NCBI GenBank assembly: GCA_934130975.1
Contig: CAKOYU010000014.1
Span: 1 to 47,705 of the forward strand
From: an uncultured Clostridia bacterium
GTDB taxonomy: Bacteria; Bacillota; Clostridia; TANB77; CAG-508
Direction of reading: 5' to 3'
DNA: 47,705 bases
Part shown: in pieces, positions 7,583 through 16,039 of the stretch
Numbering within the stretch: position 1 is the first letter of the stretch
Layout of the letters: every line of letters starts with the position of its first letter
Notes under the pieces: generated by a model
Database searches by the model: none
The model's input: the letters and a program-made list of their open reading frames with translations, nothing else
What the model was told of the DNA's origin: nothing
Translations under genes and position numbers: made by a program

Positions 7583-8819
7583 AAGCTCTTAATAAATTAA
7601 ACCAGTTATTAAAAATAAATTTTGACATATTTATCAAACCTATTTTTTCTACAGAATTGTCAGCAATTAAATTGACTGTATTTATATTAGAACCATTCAA
7701 AGAATAAGTAATTGTTCCAAGTTGTTGACCTTTTTCAATAGGTGCTTGAACAGAGTCTTTTAAAGATATCTCGTAAGTTATATTAGATTCTCCACCTTTT
7801 TTTACAAGAAAGGAAGGGGAATTTTCATAAACTGCATTTACATTTGCCGAAACTCCCTTTGTTACATTAATATTTTTTACAACATCACCTTGATTACCAA
7901 ATGATTTATAAGAATAAGTGTTAAAGCCATAATCTAAAAGAGTACTTGCATTACTGAATCGAAGAGCGGAAGTAGGAGCTTTCATTATAACTGCTATTAA
8001 AGATAGACCATCTCTTGTTGCAGAAGCTGAAAGATTAAATAATGCAAGTGATGTAGAACCTGTTTTTAAACCAGTACATCCGGAATAGTTTCGAACTAAT
8101 TTATTAGTATTAGAAAGAGCGGATTTTCCATTTCTTAAAGTATCTGTCCAAATTGTTGAATAATTAGTGATAGCAGGATGATTCATCAATAATTCTCTAG
8201 ACATTAATGCTATATCATATGCAGATGTTAAATGTTCATCTTCATCTAGTCCATGACAGTTTTTAAAAGTAGTATCATTCATTCCAAGTTCTTTAGCTCG
8301 TGTATTCATCATTTGAACAAAATTTTCTTCAGTTCCACCGATGTATTCTGCCATTGCTACTACACAATCATTACTACTGACTATTGCAATTGCCTTAAGC
8401 ATATCATTAACTGTTAATTTTTCTGTAGTATCCAACCAGATTTGTGATCCGCCCATATTTGCAGCATTATTACTACACGGAATTTGAGTATCAAGAGTTA
8501 TTTGACCACTATCTAAAGCTTCCATAATAAGCAGAAGACTCATTATTTTAGTAACACTTGCAGGATGTAAACGCTCGTGAATATTATGTTCATATAAGAT
8601 TTGACCAGTATTTTGCTCAATTAAAATAGCCGAACCAGCATCTAAATTTAAAAAATTGTTGTTTGAAATATCAGTGTTCTCTGATAACGATGATGTTGTT
8701 GCTAATGTTGGATTTAATACAGACCAAGTATAGTTATTTGAAAAGCTAAGACAAGGAAGTGTGAAAGAACATAACAAAATGATTAATAATAAACAATAAA
8801 TTACTTTTGAGTTTTTCAT
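7581..8819 (-). CDS. D-alanyl-D-alanine carboxypeptidase (penicillin-binding protein, S11 family)
   Basis: A 412-residue exported enzyme that trims the terminal D-Ala of peptidoglycan stem peptides. A signal peptide covers residues about 1-26. The S11 serine peptidase motifs are present: SVTK (Ser88, Lys91), SSN (148-150) and KTG (252-254). The C-terminal part (about 300-390) is a PBP5-like beta domain ending in an amphipathic helix (INMSKFIFNNWFNLL) that would anchor it to the membrane. ATG 8819 is preferred to the upstream in-frame TTG at 8882 because GGAGG precedes it and the signal peptide begins there. Monocistronic. DacA/DacF-like, but the subfamily cannot be fixed. Confidence 0.93.
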   Translation of the reverse strand: MKNSKVIYCLLLIILLCSFTLPCLSFSNNYTWSVLNPTLATTSSLSENTDISNNNFLNLDAGSAILIEQNTGQILYEHNIHERLHPASVTKIMSLLLIMEALDSGQITLDTQIPCSNNAANMGGSQIWLDTTEKLTVNDMLKAIAIVSSNDCVVAMAEYIGGTEENFVQMMNTRAKELGMNDTTFKNCHGLDEDEHLTSAYDIALMSRELLMNHPAITNYSTIWTDTLRNGKSALSNTNKLVRNYSGCTGLKTGSTSLALFNLSASATRDGLSLIAVIMKAPTSALRFSNASTLLDYGFNTYSYKSFGNQGDVVKNINVTKGVSANVNAVYENSPSFLVKKGGESNITYEISLKDSVQAPIEKGQQLGTITYSLNGSNINTVNLIADNSVEKIGLINMSKFIFNNWFNLLRA

Positions 8820-8888
8820 AATTTTCCTCCATTTTAATATCATTTTATAAAAATATATGCTAGAAATAAATAAATATAACATTATTGA

Positions 8889-8917
8889 TTGACATAATTA
8901 ATGATAAGTGATAAAAT
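8889..8917 (+). promoter_or_regulatory. Promoter of the gene at 9003
   Basis: TTGACA (8889-8894), 17 bp, TAAAAT (8912-8917). The leader is about 80 nt. Confidence 0.7.
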
Positions 8918-9002
8918 TATATAAATTCAATATAAATCCTCGATGTTACAGAAGGATATTATGCAATAAAAGTTAATAACAAAAAATTTAGGAGGAAATA
9001 TT

Positions 9003-9515
9003 ATGGAAGATTTACAAGCAAAGGTATTAGAAAAGGTAGTAGAAAATTTAGAAAATGAAGTTATTCAACGGATGGAAAAACAATTAAGTTTCAGTAACAA
9101 GATTGAAGATGTTCACATTGGAGTTTCTGGGCTAAAGATTCCAAAATCATGTTATTCAATAATGGAAAAAAAAGGTTTTTCAATTAAAGAACCGATAATA
9201 ACAGTGGATACAGAGAATAAGGAATCAAGAGTTTATAAACACATAAATGAAAAGTTAAAAAAGAGAAGAGACAAAATTATCCAAATTTCTGAAATTGCAA
9301 TAAAAGAAATAAAATTTGAGTTAGAAGAAAATAAAGAAATTTGTTTTGAAACGAATGATTCATTTAAGATTCAAATTCGCAAAAATGATTCAAATAGAAT
9401 ATTTGAAGGTTGTGGAGATGAAAAAATTGCCGTTGAGTTTTTTAGAAAATATGGTTTAACTCTAAAAGACATTACAGAAAATGAAATTGAGACTAGTTTT
9501 ATATTTTTGCTGTAA
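9003..9515 (+). CDS. Unknown soluble protein
   Basis: A 170-residue protein that I do not recognise. It begins with an amphipathic helix (LQAKVLEKVVENLENEVIQ) and has a conserved-looking VSGLKIPKSCYSIM segment. A Lys-rich helix (INEKLKKRRDKIIQISE) and an alternating beta-type C-terminus rich in Ile, Glu and Phe follow. No signal peptide, membrane helix or cofactor motif is visible. TAGGAGGAAAT precedes the ATG. It is a single-gene unit with promoter (8889-8917) and terminator (9517-9541). Confidence 0.7.
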   Translation: MEDLQAKVLEKVVENLENEVIQRMEKQLSFSNKIEDVHIGVSGLKIPKSCYSIMEKKGFSIKEPIITVDTENKESRVYKHINEKLKKRRDKIIQISEIAIKEIKFELEENKEICFETNDSFKIQIRKNDSNRIFEGCGDEKIAVEFFRKYGLTLKDITENEIETSFIFLL

Positions 9516-9516
9516 A

Positions 9517-9541
9517 AAATGGGGCTATTTTAGCCCCATTT
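9517..9541 (+). terminator. Terminator after the gene at 9003
   Basis: AAATGGGGCTA (9517-9527) pairs with TAGCCCCATTT (9531-9541). The stem is GC-rich for this genome, and A-rich and T-rich ends allow function in both directions. Confidence 0.75.
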
Positions 9542-9580
9542 AAAATTTGCACAGAAGTGACTTATATATCCTAACAATTA

Positions 9581-10210
9581 TTAATATAATAGAGTAATTT
9601 TACTTCCTTTTTTTACAATAAAACCATCATCAACTAACAATTTAAACTCTCTCATCATAGCACTTCTATCAACACTTAAAAAATCTGCTAAGTCAGTATA
9701 AGAAAATGGCAAAGTGAAAGTTTTTTGCAAAGAACCTTTAGATAAAATATCAAAATAAGAAAGAATTTTACTTCTAGTTGTCCTTTTTGTAAGAAGTTCA
9801 ATACGTAAATTTAATTCTATAATGTTATTCAAAAAAAGTTCGCTCAAGTTACTAGTAAGAGTTTTATGAAAATCGCAATTACGTCTGCACTTAGTAAGTA
9901 AAGTATCATATGTAAAAAACAGAATTTCTGAGTTTTTATGTGCAACTGCGAAAAGCTCATTATTTGTGTTAGCAGGGTAAAAAACTTCGCCAAAAACATC
10001 ACTATCAACAAAATGGCTAATAATAGTTTTATTTCCATTAACATCATATCTTATTAGATCAACTTCACCTGAAAGTACTATACAAAGCTGATTACGCTTT
10101 TCTATATATGTTGTTACAGTATCACCTTTATCAAATTTTTTTATTTGAACTCTATGACAACTATGTCTAAAATTTTCTATAAAATTTTTTTTGTCGAAAT
10201 TAGTATCCAT
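9581..10210 (-). CDS. Crp/Fnr family transcriptional regulator
   Basis: A 209-residue regulator. Residues about 15-120 are a cyclic-nucleotide-binding beta-roll (FDKGDTVTTYIEKRNQ, IVLSGEVDLIRYD, DVFGEVF), and residues about 150-205 are the winged helix with LADFLSVDRSAMMREFKLL as the recognition region. Cys residues at about 18, 43, 107 and 111 are scattered; the N-terminal cluster of classical Fnr iron-sulfur proteins is not evident. ATG 10210 is preferred to TTG 10225, which overlaps the GGGGG ribosome site. It is divergent from nrdD, and a 16-bp dyad lies in the shared region. It probably activates nrdD and represses itself (inference). Confidence 0.88.
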   Translation of the reverse strand: MDTNFDKKNFIENFRHSCHRVQIKKFDKGDTVTTYIEKRNQLCIVLSGEVDLIRYDVNGNKTIISHFVDSDVFGEVFYPANTNNELFAVAHKNSEILFFTYDTLLTKCRRNCDFHKTLTSNLSELFLNNIIELNLRIELLTKRTTRSKILSYFDILSKGSLQKTFTLPFSYTDLADFLSVDRSAMMREFKLLVDDGFIVKKGSKITLLY

Positions 10211-10302
10211 AAAAAATGCCCCCAAACTATCAAAATCTTATGTACCAAAAGTTACAAAATTCAACATAATAATTATACTAAAAATTATGAAATTTTGAAA
10301 AT

Positions 10303-10331
10303 ATTATATTCTATTTTTGTCGCTTTTGCAA
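10303..10331 (-). promoter_or_regulatory. Promoter of the Crp/Fnr gene
   Basis: On the - strand TTGCAA (10326-10331), 17 bp, TATAAT (10303-10308). The -35 box lies within the dyad at 10318-10333, so a bound dimer would block it. Confidence 0.65.
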
Positions 10332-10333
10332 CA
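10318..10333. promoter_or_regulatory. Candidate Crp/Fnr operator dyad
   Basis: TGTCGC-TTTT-GCAACA, a 16-bp dyad with one mismatch, centred at 10325.5. A nrdD -10 box TATAAT at 10354-10359 predicts a transcription start near 10366, placing the dyad at about -40.5, the class II activator position. The nrdD promoter lacks a good -35 box, which fits activator dependence. Confidence 0.55.
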
Positions 10334-10353
10334 GTTTTTTGAAAAAATAAATG

Positions 10354-10359
10354 TATAAT
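10354..10359 (+). promoter_or_regulatory. nrdD -10 box with no good -35
   Basis: TATAAT with ACAGTT at the -35 position 17 bp upstream, a poor match. The leader to ATG 10449 is about 80 nt. Confidence 0.5.
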
Positions 10360-10448
10360 GAGAACGTACAATAAATAAAAACAAAAGTAACAAAAACACG
10401 CAAATGGCTGAAAATAAAGGATTTTATGAAAGAAAGGAAATGGGTAAG

Positions 10449-12575
10449 ATGAAAGTTATTAAAAGAGACGGAAGAACAATTGATTTTGATAGACACAAAG
10501 TCGAAGTTGCAATTCAAAAAGCAAATAAAGAAGTAAGAGGAAAAGAAAAAGCTACAAAACAAGAAATTGATGAAATAATTGAATATATAGAAGAACTAGG
10601 TAAAAAAAGAATGCTTGTTGAAGATATTCAAGATGTGATAGAAGAAAAATTAATGGAATTTGATAAATATGAACTAGCTAAAAAATATATAGTTTATAGA
10701 TACACAAGAGCATTAGTAAGAAAATCAAATACAACAGATGAGTCAATTTTAGGATTAATAAGAAATGAAAATAAAGAATTGGCTGAAGAGAACTCAAATA
10801 AAAATACAATGTTAGCTTCAACACAAAGAGACTATATTGCAGGAGAAGTTTCAAGAGATTTAACTAGAAGAATGTTATTACCAGAAAAGATATCAAAAGC
10901 ACATGAAGACGGAATCTTACATTTCCATGATGCTGATTATTATGTACAACCAATATTTAATTGTTGTTTAATAAATATTGGAGATATGCTAGATAATGGA
11001 ACTGCAATGAACGGAAAAATGATAGAAAGCCCAAAAAGTTTCCAAGTAGCATGTACAGTAACTACCCAAATAATAGCTGCAGTAGCAAGTAATCAATATG
11101 GTGGTCAATCAGTTGATTTAAAACATTTAGGAAAATATTTAAGAAGAAGTCATGATAAATTTAAAAAGAGATTAACAGAAAAATATGGTGGAAAACTTTC
11201 TAAACAAGTAATAGAAGATATGGTAAAAGATAGAGTAAAAGAAGAACTTTCAGCAGGTGTACAAACAATTCAATATCAAATAAATACATTGATGACAACA
11301 AATGGACAATCACCATTTGTAACACTATTTTTACATTTAGAGCCAGATGACGAATACATAGAAGAAAATGCAATGATTATCGAAGAAGTTTTAAAACAAA
11401 GAATCGAAGGAATAAAAAATGAAGTTGGAGTATATGTAACACCAGCATTTCCTAAATTAATATATGTATTAGATGAACATAACTGTTTAAAAGGTGGAAA
11501 ATATGATTATTTAACAAAATTAGCAGTAAAATGTTCTGCAAAAAGAATGTACCCAGATTATATTTCTGCAAAGAAAATGAAAGAAAATTATGAAGGAAAT
11601 GTATTTAGTCCAATGGGATGCAGAAGTTTCTTAGCTCCTTGGAAAGATGAAGAAGGAAACTATAAATTTGAAGGAAGATTTAATCAAGGGGTTGTAAGTA
11701 TCAACTTACCACAAATAGGAATAATAGCACAAGGTGATGAAGAAAAATTCTGGAAGCTATTTGATGAAAGATTAGAACTATGTAAAGAAGCATTAATGTG
11801 CAGACATTATGCATTAGTAGGAACAAAATCAGATATTTCACCAATTCATTGGCAAAATGGAGCTATTGCTCGTTTAGAAAAAGGAGAAAAAATAGATAAA
11901 TATTTATATGGAGGATATTCAAGTATATCATTAGGATATATTGGTATATATGAACTTACAAAATTAATGAAAGGTGTTTCTCATACAACAAAAGAAGGTC
12001 ATGATTTTGCAATAAAAGTTATGAAACATTTAAATGAAACAATTGAAAAATGGAAAAAAGAAACTAATATTGGTTTTGCGCTATATGGAACACCAGCAGA
12101 AAGCTTATGTTACAGATTTGCTCGTATAGATAAAGAAAAATTTGGAAGTATTCCAGATGTAACAGACAAAGGATATTATACAAATTCATACCATGTTGAT
12201 GTTAGAGAAAAAATCGATGCATTTAGTAAACTTAAATTTGAAAGTGAATTCCAACCAATGTCACAAGGTGGAGCTATTTCTTATGTGGAAGTTCCAAATA
12301 TGAAAAATAATTTACCAGCTCTTGAAGAAGTTGTTAAATATATTTATGATAATATTCAATATGCAGAATTTAATACAAAATCAGATTATTGCCAAGTATG
12401 TGGATATGATGGAGAAATGATTATCAATGATCAAAATGAATGGGAATGCCCACAATGCGGAAATAAAGATCATTCTAAATTAAATGTTGTTCGTCGTACC
12501 TGTGGATATTTAGGAGAGAATTTCTGGAATGTTGGAAAAACAAAAGAAATTAAATCTAGAGTTTTACATTTATAA
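10449..12575 (+). CDS. nrdD: Anaerobic (class III) ribonucleoside-triphosphate reductase
   Basis: A 708-residue oxygen-sensitive enzyme reducing NTPs to dNTPs. Residues about 1-95 form an ATP-cone regulatory domain (MKVIKRDGRTIDFDRHK). The catalytic barrel follows. The C-terminus has a four-cysteine zinc site (CQVCGYDG and CPQCGNKD) and the glycyl-radical loop RRTCGYLGENFWNVGKTKEI. ATG 10449 is preferred because GAAAGGA lies 10 nt upstream and the ATP cone starts there; ATG 10440 is too close to that site. The required activase nrdG is not adjacent, which is common but means it must be encoded elsewhere. Terminator at 12593-12621. Probably induced through the Crp/Fnr dyad. Confidence 0.96.
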   Translation: MKVIKRDGRTIDFDRHKVEVAIQKANKEVRGKEKATKQEIDEIIEYIEELGKKRMLVEDIQDVIEEKLMEFDKYELAKKYIVYRYTRALVRKSNTTDESILGLIRNENKELAEENSNKNTMLASTQRDYIAGEVSRDLTRRMLLPEKISKAHEDGILHFHDADYYVQPIFNCCLINIGDMLDNGTAMNGKMIESPKSFQVACTVTTQIIAAVASNQYGGQSVDLKHLGKYLRRSHDKFKKRLTEKYGGKLSKQVIEDMVKDRVKEELSAGVQTIQYQINTLMTTNGQSPFVTLFLHLEPDDEYIEENAMIIEEVLKQRIEGIKNEVGVYVTPAFPKLIYVLDEHNCLKGGKYDYLTKLAVKCSAKRMYPDYISAKKMKENYEGNVFSPMGCRSFLAPWKDEEGNYKFEGRFNQGVVSINLPQIGIIAQGDEEKFWKLFDERLELCKEALMCRHYALVGTKSDISPIHWQNGAIARLEKGEKIDKYLYGGYSSISLGYIGIYELTKLMKGVSHTTKEGHDFAIKVMKHLNETIEKWKKETNIGFALYGTPAESLCYRFARIDKEKFGSIPDVTDKGYYTNSYHVDVREKIDAFSKLKFESEFQPMSQGGAISYVEVPNMKNNLPALEEVVKYIYDNIQYAEFNTKSDYCQVCGYDGEMIINDQNEWECPQCGNKDHSKLNVVRRTCGYLGENFWNVGKTKEIKSRVLHL

Positions 12576-12592
12576 TATTATATATAAATTAT

Positions 12593-12621
12593 AAAAGAGA
12601 TGCTAAGTTAGCACCTCTTTT
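12593..12621 (+). terminator. nrdD terminator
   Basis: AAAAGAG (12593-12599) pairs with CTCTTTT (12615-12621), with an inner TGCTAA/TTAGCA arm and a one-base mismatch on each side. Confidence 0.7.
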
Positions 12622-12681
12622 ATGGTTAAATAGATATTGGCAAAGAATACAATATATTAGGCAGAAATATTAGAAAATTGG

Positions 12682-12710
12682 TTGACAAATTATGTTGATT
12701 ATGATAAAAT
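12682..12710 (+). promoter_or_regulatory. Promoter of the gene at 12831
   Basis: TTGACA (12682-12687), 17 bp, TAAAAT (12705-12710). The leader is about 115 nt and contains a hairpin at about 12740-12764 (AGAGAAGACA against TGTGTTTTCTCT) and a small GAGTA/TACTC hairpin near 12770-12784, so post-transcriptional control is possible. Confidence 0.7.
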
Positions 12711-12830
12711 TATGCATGATATTTACTGTTGAAAAATAAGAGAAGACATAAAGTGTGTTTTCTCTAGCAAGAGTAGGTATACTCTAAAAGAAAGGAGAAT
12801 AAACTATATAATTTAAAGGAGGAAATGACA

Positions 12831-14801
12831 TTGGATGTAAAAAGTATCAAGATGTCAGATATAAAAAAACTGAAATCAGAGATACGGATGCGTTGTCCGT
12901 ATTGTGGAGAGTGGCATCCATTAAAAAGAGAAAATGATCTCTTCAAAATGAAATGCCCTACCTGGGATACAAAATCAGAGGTAGAAGTTAAATTTTTAGA
13001 AGAATCAAACGAAGTATTTGCAATGATCACGATGGATTATCCTTGCATATTTGTGAAGAAATTTAAAGAGGATATCAAAATTCCATTACAAGACTTTGAC
13101 CAGCAGTATGATCCAAATGGAATTAAAATAACTGCATTAACAGAGATAACAACTTTTAAAATGGCGTTATATTCGGATTGTCTAGTCACTAATGATATGA
13201 AGAGAAAGGAAAATATAGAAAAAATTGTAGGAAATTGTTGGTTTGGAGCATTCACGGATGAACACTGTAGAGAGTGTATAATTCAAAAACATAAAAAAGC
13301 ATCGAATTTGATGCACATGCCAATCGAAATGTTGTTAGAATTTGATGAAAAAAATGCAGAGACAAAGCAGGAGGAAAAGAAAATGGAAGCAAACAAAATG
13401 AGCAAAATGTTACCAGTAGATATAAATAAAATGGCAGAAGATTTAGGCATTAACTTTGGCTTAAATACAGACGAACGTATTAAGTCAACTATCTTAGGAA
13501 CAGTAGTTGAGTACGAAGATGGAAAGCTTAGAGGATTTGATCGGAAGAAAAAAGAGATGGTAAATTATGCTAATTTGGCGACTGTTTATTTGCCATCAAT
13601 CCTGATACCGTCAACTACTGTAAAGGTAGGAGATACAATCATTCATAATGGAGAGCCATTCTTCATCGAAAAAGCAAAAGTAGGCGATGTCTGGGGAGCA
13701 AATCCTCTTACATCAAAAGAGGAGAAGTTATTGCCAATAGCGAATCCGCTTGGTGTAAAAACATATACAAGACTGATTTCTATTGGAGAAATCATGGGAT
13801 TCAAGGGTGATAATCCACAGAATACGAAAATATTCCTGTGGTTGCTTACAATGGTAGCTAATAAAGTATTTTCTGAAGGCGTAGATTCAGCGAATGAAAA
13901 GATTCGCGAAGCAACGGCTAAAAGTTCAAAATATATTGAGACATTAGCGCCATTTGCATTTGTTGCATTTGCAGCTTATGCAATGAAAGGTGACGACATG
14001 AGAGTAAATGATTTAGCAAAAACTGCTAAAGATAATTTTGGTGTCGATCTGGATTGCTTAAAAGATAAAAAGGTCTTGAAACGAATCGCAGCCATTGGGT
14101 TGGCAACAACTGCAGCAGTAACATACTTTAACAATACTGTCAAAAAAGCTGCATCAGAAGATACACCTACCGATTGTAATGAAGAAGAAGTAACCAAAGG
14201 TTTAGACAAATTGCTTAAAGCAATTAAACCTTGGGAAAGTACAATCCAGAAAGTGTTACCAGCAGCTATTGCAATTTGTGCAGTTAAGCTTTTCAATGGT
14301 TCAAACATTGAGGGAATCAAAGACAAACTGGAAGGTTGTGTATTAATTGCACAGGACAAGTTCTGCGATAAACTTGGACTCGATGAGGACTTCTTCAGTA
14401 AAGAGAACCTTAAGAAATTTGGATTGCTGTTAGGAATTGCAATTACTACATTTATGGTATATGGTAAGAAACTTGACAGCAAAGACAAAAATGCTGAAAC
14501 GGCAAATGGAATGATTAAACAGATTATTCCGGTTATAGCACCTTTAATTCCGGCAGTTGTGATTTTTGCACCAGAATTAAAGAATTTCTTTAAAAAGTAT
14601 AAAGAATCAAAAGATGATGATGATGATTTTGACTTCGATGATATACGTGGTGAGATTCCTGTGCTCGATGATTTTGATGAGCCGGAAACGACAGAGATGA
14701 AAGAGGAATCTGAAAGCTCTGAGGAAACAGAAAAGACAGAAGAAACATCAGAATCTGAAGCCGATGAAGGAACAGAAAAGCCAAGTGATTCAGAAGAATA
14801 A
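12831..14801 (+). CDS. Large unknown protein with zinc-ribbon N-terminus and hydrophobic C-terminal half
   Basis: A 656-residue protein that I cannot assign. Residues about 18-45 hold a zinc-ribbon-like CPYCGEW...KMKC. Further cysteines lie near residues 140-150 (CWF, CREC). Residues about 205-320 look beta-rich (VVEYEDGKLRGFDRKKKEM, VKVGDTIIHNGEPFFIEKAK). The C-terminal half has five hydrophobic stretches (near 375-390, 422-437, 475-490, 535-552, 570-590) and then a very acidic Asp/Glu/Ser tail. The TTG at 12831 is chosen because AAAGGAGG lies 8 nt before it; ATG 12825 is only 2 nt away from that site. Codon use (CTG, CGT, CGG, GCG) and GC are visibly higher than in neighbours, suggesting transfer. 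Own promoter and terminator. Confidence 0.7.
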   Translation: MDVKSIKMSDIKKLKSEIRMRCPYCGEWHPLKRENDLFKMKCPTWDTKSEVEVKFLEESNEVFAMITMDYPCIFVKKFKEDIKIPLQDFDQQYDPNGIKITALTEITTFKMALYSDCLVTNDMKRKENIEKIVGNCWFGAFTDEHCRECIIQKHKKASNLMHMPIEMLLEFDEKNAETKQEEKKMEANKMSKMLPVDINKMAEDLGINFGLNTDERIKSTILGTVVEYEDGKLRGFDRKKKEMVNYANLATVYLPSILIPSTTVKVGDTIIHNGEPFFIEKAKVGDVWGANPLTSKEEKLLPIANPLGVKTYTRLISIGEIMGFKGDNPQNTKIFLWLLTMVANKVFSEGVDSANEKIREATAKSSKYIETLAPFAFVAFAAYAMKGDDMRVNDLAKTAKDNFGVDLDCLKDKKVLKRIAAIGLATTAAVTYFNNTVKKAASEDTPTDCNEEEVTKGLDKLLKAIKPWESTIQKVLPAAIAICAVKLFNGSNIEGIKDKLEGCVLIAQDKFCDKLGLDEDFFSKENLKKFGLLLGIAITTFMVYGKKLDSKDKNAETANGMIKQIIPVIAPLIPAVVIFAPELKNFFKKYKESKDDDDDFDFDDIRGEIPVLDDFDEPETTEMKEESESSEETEKTEETSESEADEGTEKPSDSEE

Positions 14802-14840
14802 AAATGATAACTCTGAAAAATAAAAAATAGTTTATTCTAG

Positions 14841-14873
14841 AAAAACCTGTTAGACATTGTCTAACAGGTTTTT
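14841..14873 (+). terminator. Terminator after the gene at 12831
   Basis: A 15-bp perfect stem (14841-14855 with 14859-14873; core ACCTGTTAGAC) followed by T residues. It is a strong intrinsic terminator isolating this gene from the heat-shock operon. Confidence 0.9.
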
Positions 14874-14884
14874 TTATAAAAAAG

Positions 14885-14911
14885 TTAGCAAAAACACTTG
14901 ACAAGTGCTAA
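14885..14911. promoter_or_regulatory. CIRCE operator 1 (HrcA site)
   Basis: TTAGCAAAA - 9 nt - AAGTGCTAA, matching the CIRCE layout TTAGCACTC-N9-GAGTGCTAA with mismatches in the left arm. The hrcA -35 box TTGACA (14898-14903) lies inside it. Confidence 0.85.
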
Positions 14912-14926
14912 AAAGTATTGTATTAT
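14898..14926 (+). promoter_or_regulatory. Heat-shock operon promoter
   Basis: TTGACA (14898-14903), 17 bp, TATTAT (14921-14926), embedded between the two CIRCE elements. Confidence 0.85.
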
Positions 14927-14937
14927 TATATACGAAA

Positions 14938-14964
14938 TTAGCAAACAGATAAAATGAGTGCTAA
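14938..14964. promoter_or_regulatory. CIRCE operator 2 (HrcA site)
   Basis: TTAGCAAAC - 9 nt - GAGTGCTAA. The right arm is perfect consensus and the spacing is exact. It lies in the transcribed leader just after the -10 box. Confidence 0.92.
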
Positions 14965-14999
14965 AAACTAACAATTCCTAAAATAAGGAGGAATAAAAA

Positions 15000-16022
15000 G
15001 TGTTAGAAGAAAGAAAAAAAAGAGTATTACAAGCAATAGTAGAAGAATATATTCAAACAGCAGAACCTGTAAGTTCAAATGCAATAATGAACTTAGAAGG
15101 GCTAGAATGTAGTAGTGCCACAATAAGAAATGAAATGGCAGAACTAGAAAAAATGGGATACTTAGAAAAACCACATACATCAGCAGGAAGAGTGCCATCT
15201 GCAAAAGGATATAGATACTATGTAGATGAACTATTGCAAGAAGATAAGATAACACTAGATGAAATTAAATATATTAGTGAAAAACTAGAAACAAAAGTAA
15301 ATGAATTAGAAGAAATAACAAAAATAGCATCAAATACAATATCAGAAATAACGCATTACACAACAGTTGCAATAGGACCAAGTTCAGATGTACAAAAAAT
15401 AGAAAATATAAAATTTGTATTATTAAGTCCTAGAATGATGATGGCTGTAATCTTAACAGACTCAGGATTAGTAAAAGAAACAATAATAAAATTTGATGAA
15501 GACATTACAGAAAATCAAGTTCAAACACTAAGCTATATGTTTAATAACAAATTAAAAGGAGAACCTATAACAAAGATAGATAAACCATTAGAAAAATACT
15601 TGGTAGAGGAAATGAGTTATAGTGTAAACTTAATAAAACCAATTATTGAGCAAATGAAAAAAGTCGTAGAAGAAGAAAGCGTTCATTTAGAAGGAGCAAA
15701 TAAATTATTTGAACTACCAGAATTTAATAGTTTAGAAGTTGCAAAAAACTTTGTAAACATATTAGACGAAAAAGACTTGATGGCAGATATGTTAAACACA
15801 GGATTTGCAAAAGATATAAATGTATATATAGGCGAAGAAAATGAAAAAGAAGAATTAAAAGACTTTAGTGTAGTAACATTCAAACATAGAATAGGAAATA
15901 AAGATTTGGGAACAATTGGAATAATAGGACCTAAAAGAATGGATTATGCAAAAGTAATTTCTGTAATGAAATATATTAGTAAAAAATTAAACAAAGATGA
16001 TTCAGAAGATAATACAAATTAA
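15000..16022 (+). CDS. hrcA: Heat-inducible transcription repressor HrcA
   Basis: A 340-residue repressor that binds CIRCE and is stabilised by chaperonin. The N-terminal winged helix (LEERKKRVLQAIVEEYIQTA, then SATIRNEMAELEKMGYLEKP and HTSAGRVPSAKGYRYYVD) is diagnostic. A GAF-like central domain and dimerisation region follow. It starts with GTG at 15000 behind AAGGAGGAATA. It is the first gene of hrcA-grpE-dnaK-dnaJ, controlled by the two CIRCE sites immediately upstream, so it represses itself. The length is normal for clostridia. Confidence 0.96.
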   Translation: MLEERKKRVLQAIVEEYIQTAEPVSSNAIMNLEGLECSSATIRNEMAELEKMGYLEKPHTSAGRVPSAKGYRYYVDELLQEDKITLDEIKYISEKLETKVNELEEITKIASNTISEITHYTTVAIGPSSDVQKIENIKFVLLSPRMMMAVILTDSGLVKETIIKFDEDITENQVQTLSYMFNNKLKGEPITKIDKPLEKYLVEEMSYSVNLIKPIIEQMKKVVEEESVHLEGANKLFELPEFNSLEVAKNFVNILDEKDLMADMLNTGFAKDINVYIGEENEKEELKDFSVVTFKHRIGNKDLGTIGIIGPKRMDYAKVISVMKYISKKLNKDDSEDNTN

Positions 16023-16039
16023 AAGAAAGAAGGTATAAA

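Noticed and set aside
13976..14488. 170-residue minus-strand ORF within the gene at 12831
   Set aside because: It is antisense to a continuous frame that has its own promoter, ribosome site and terminator, and its composition is that of a shadow frame.
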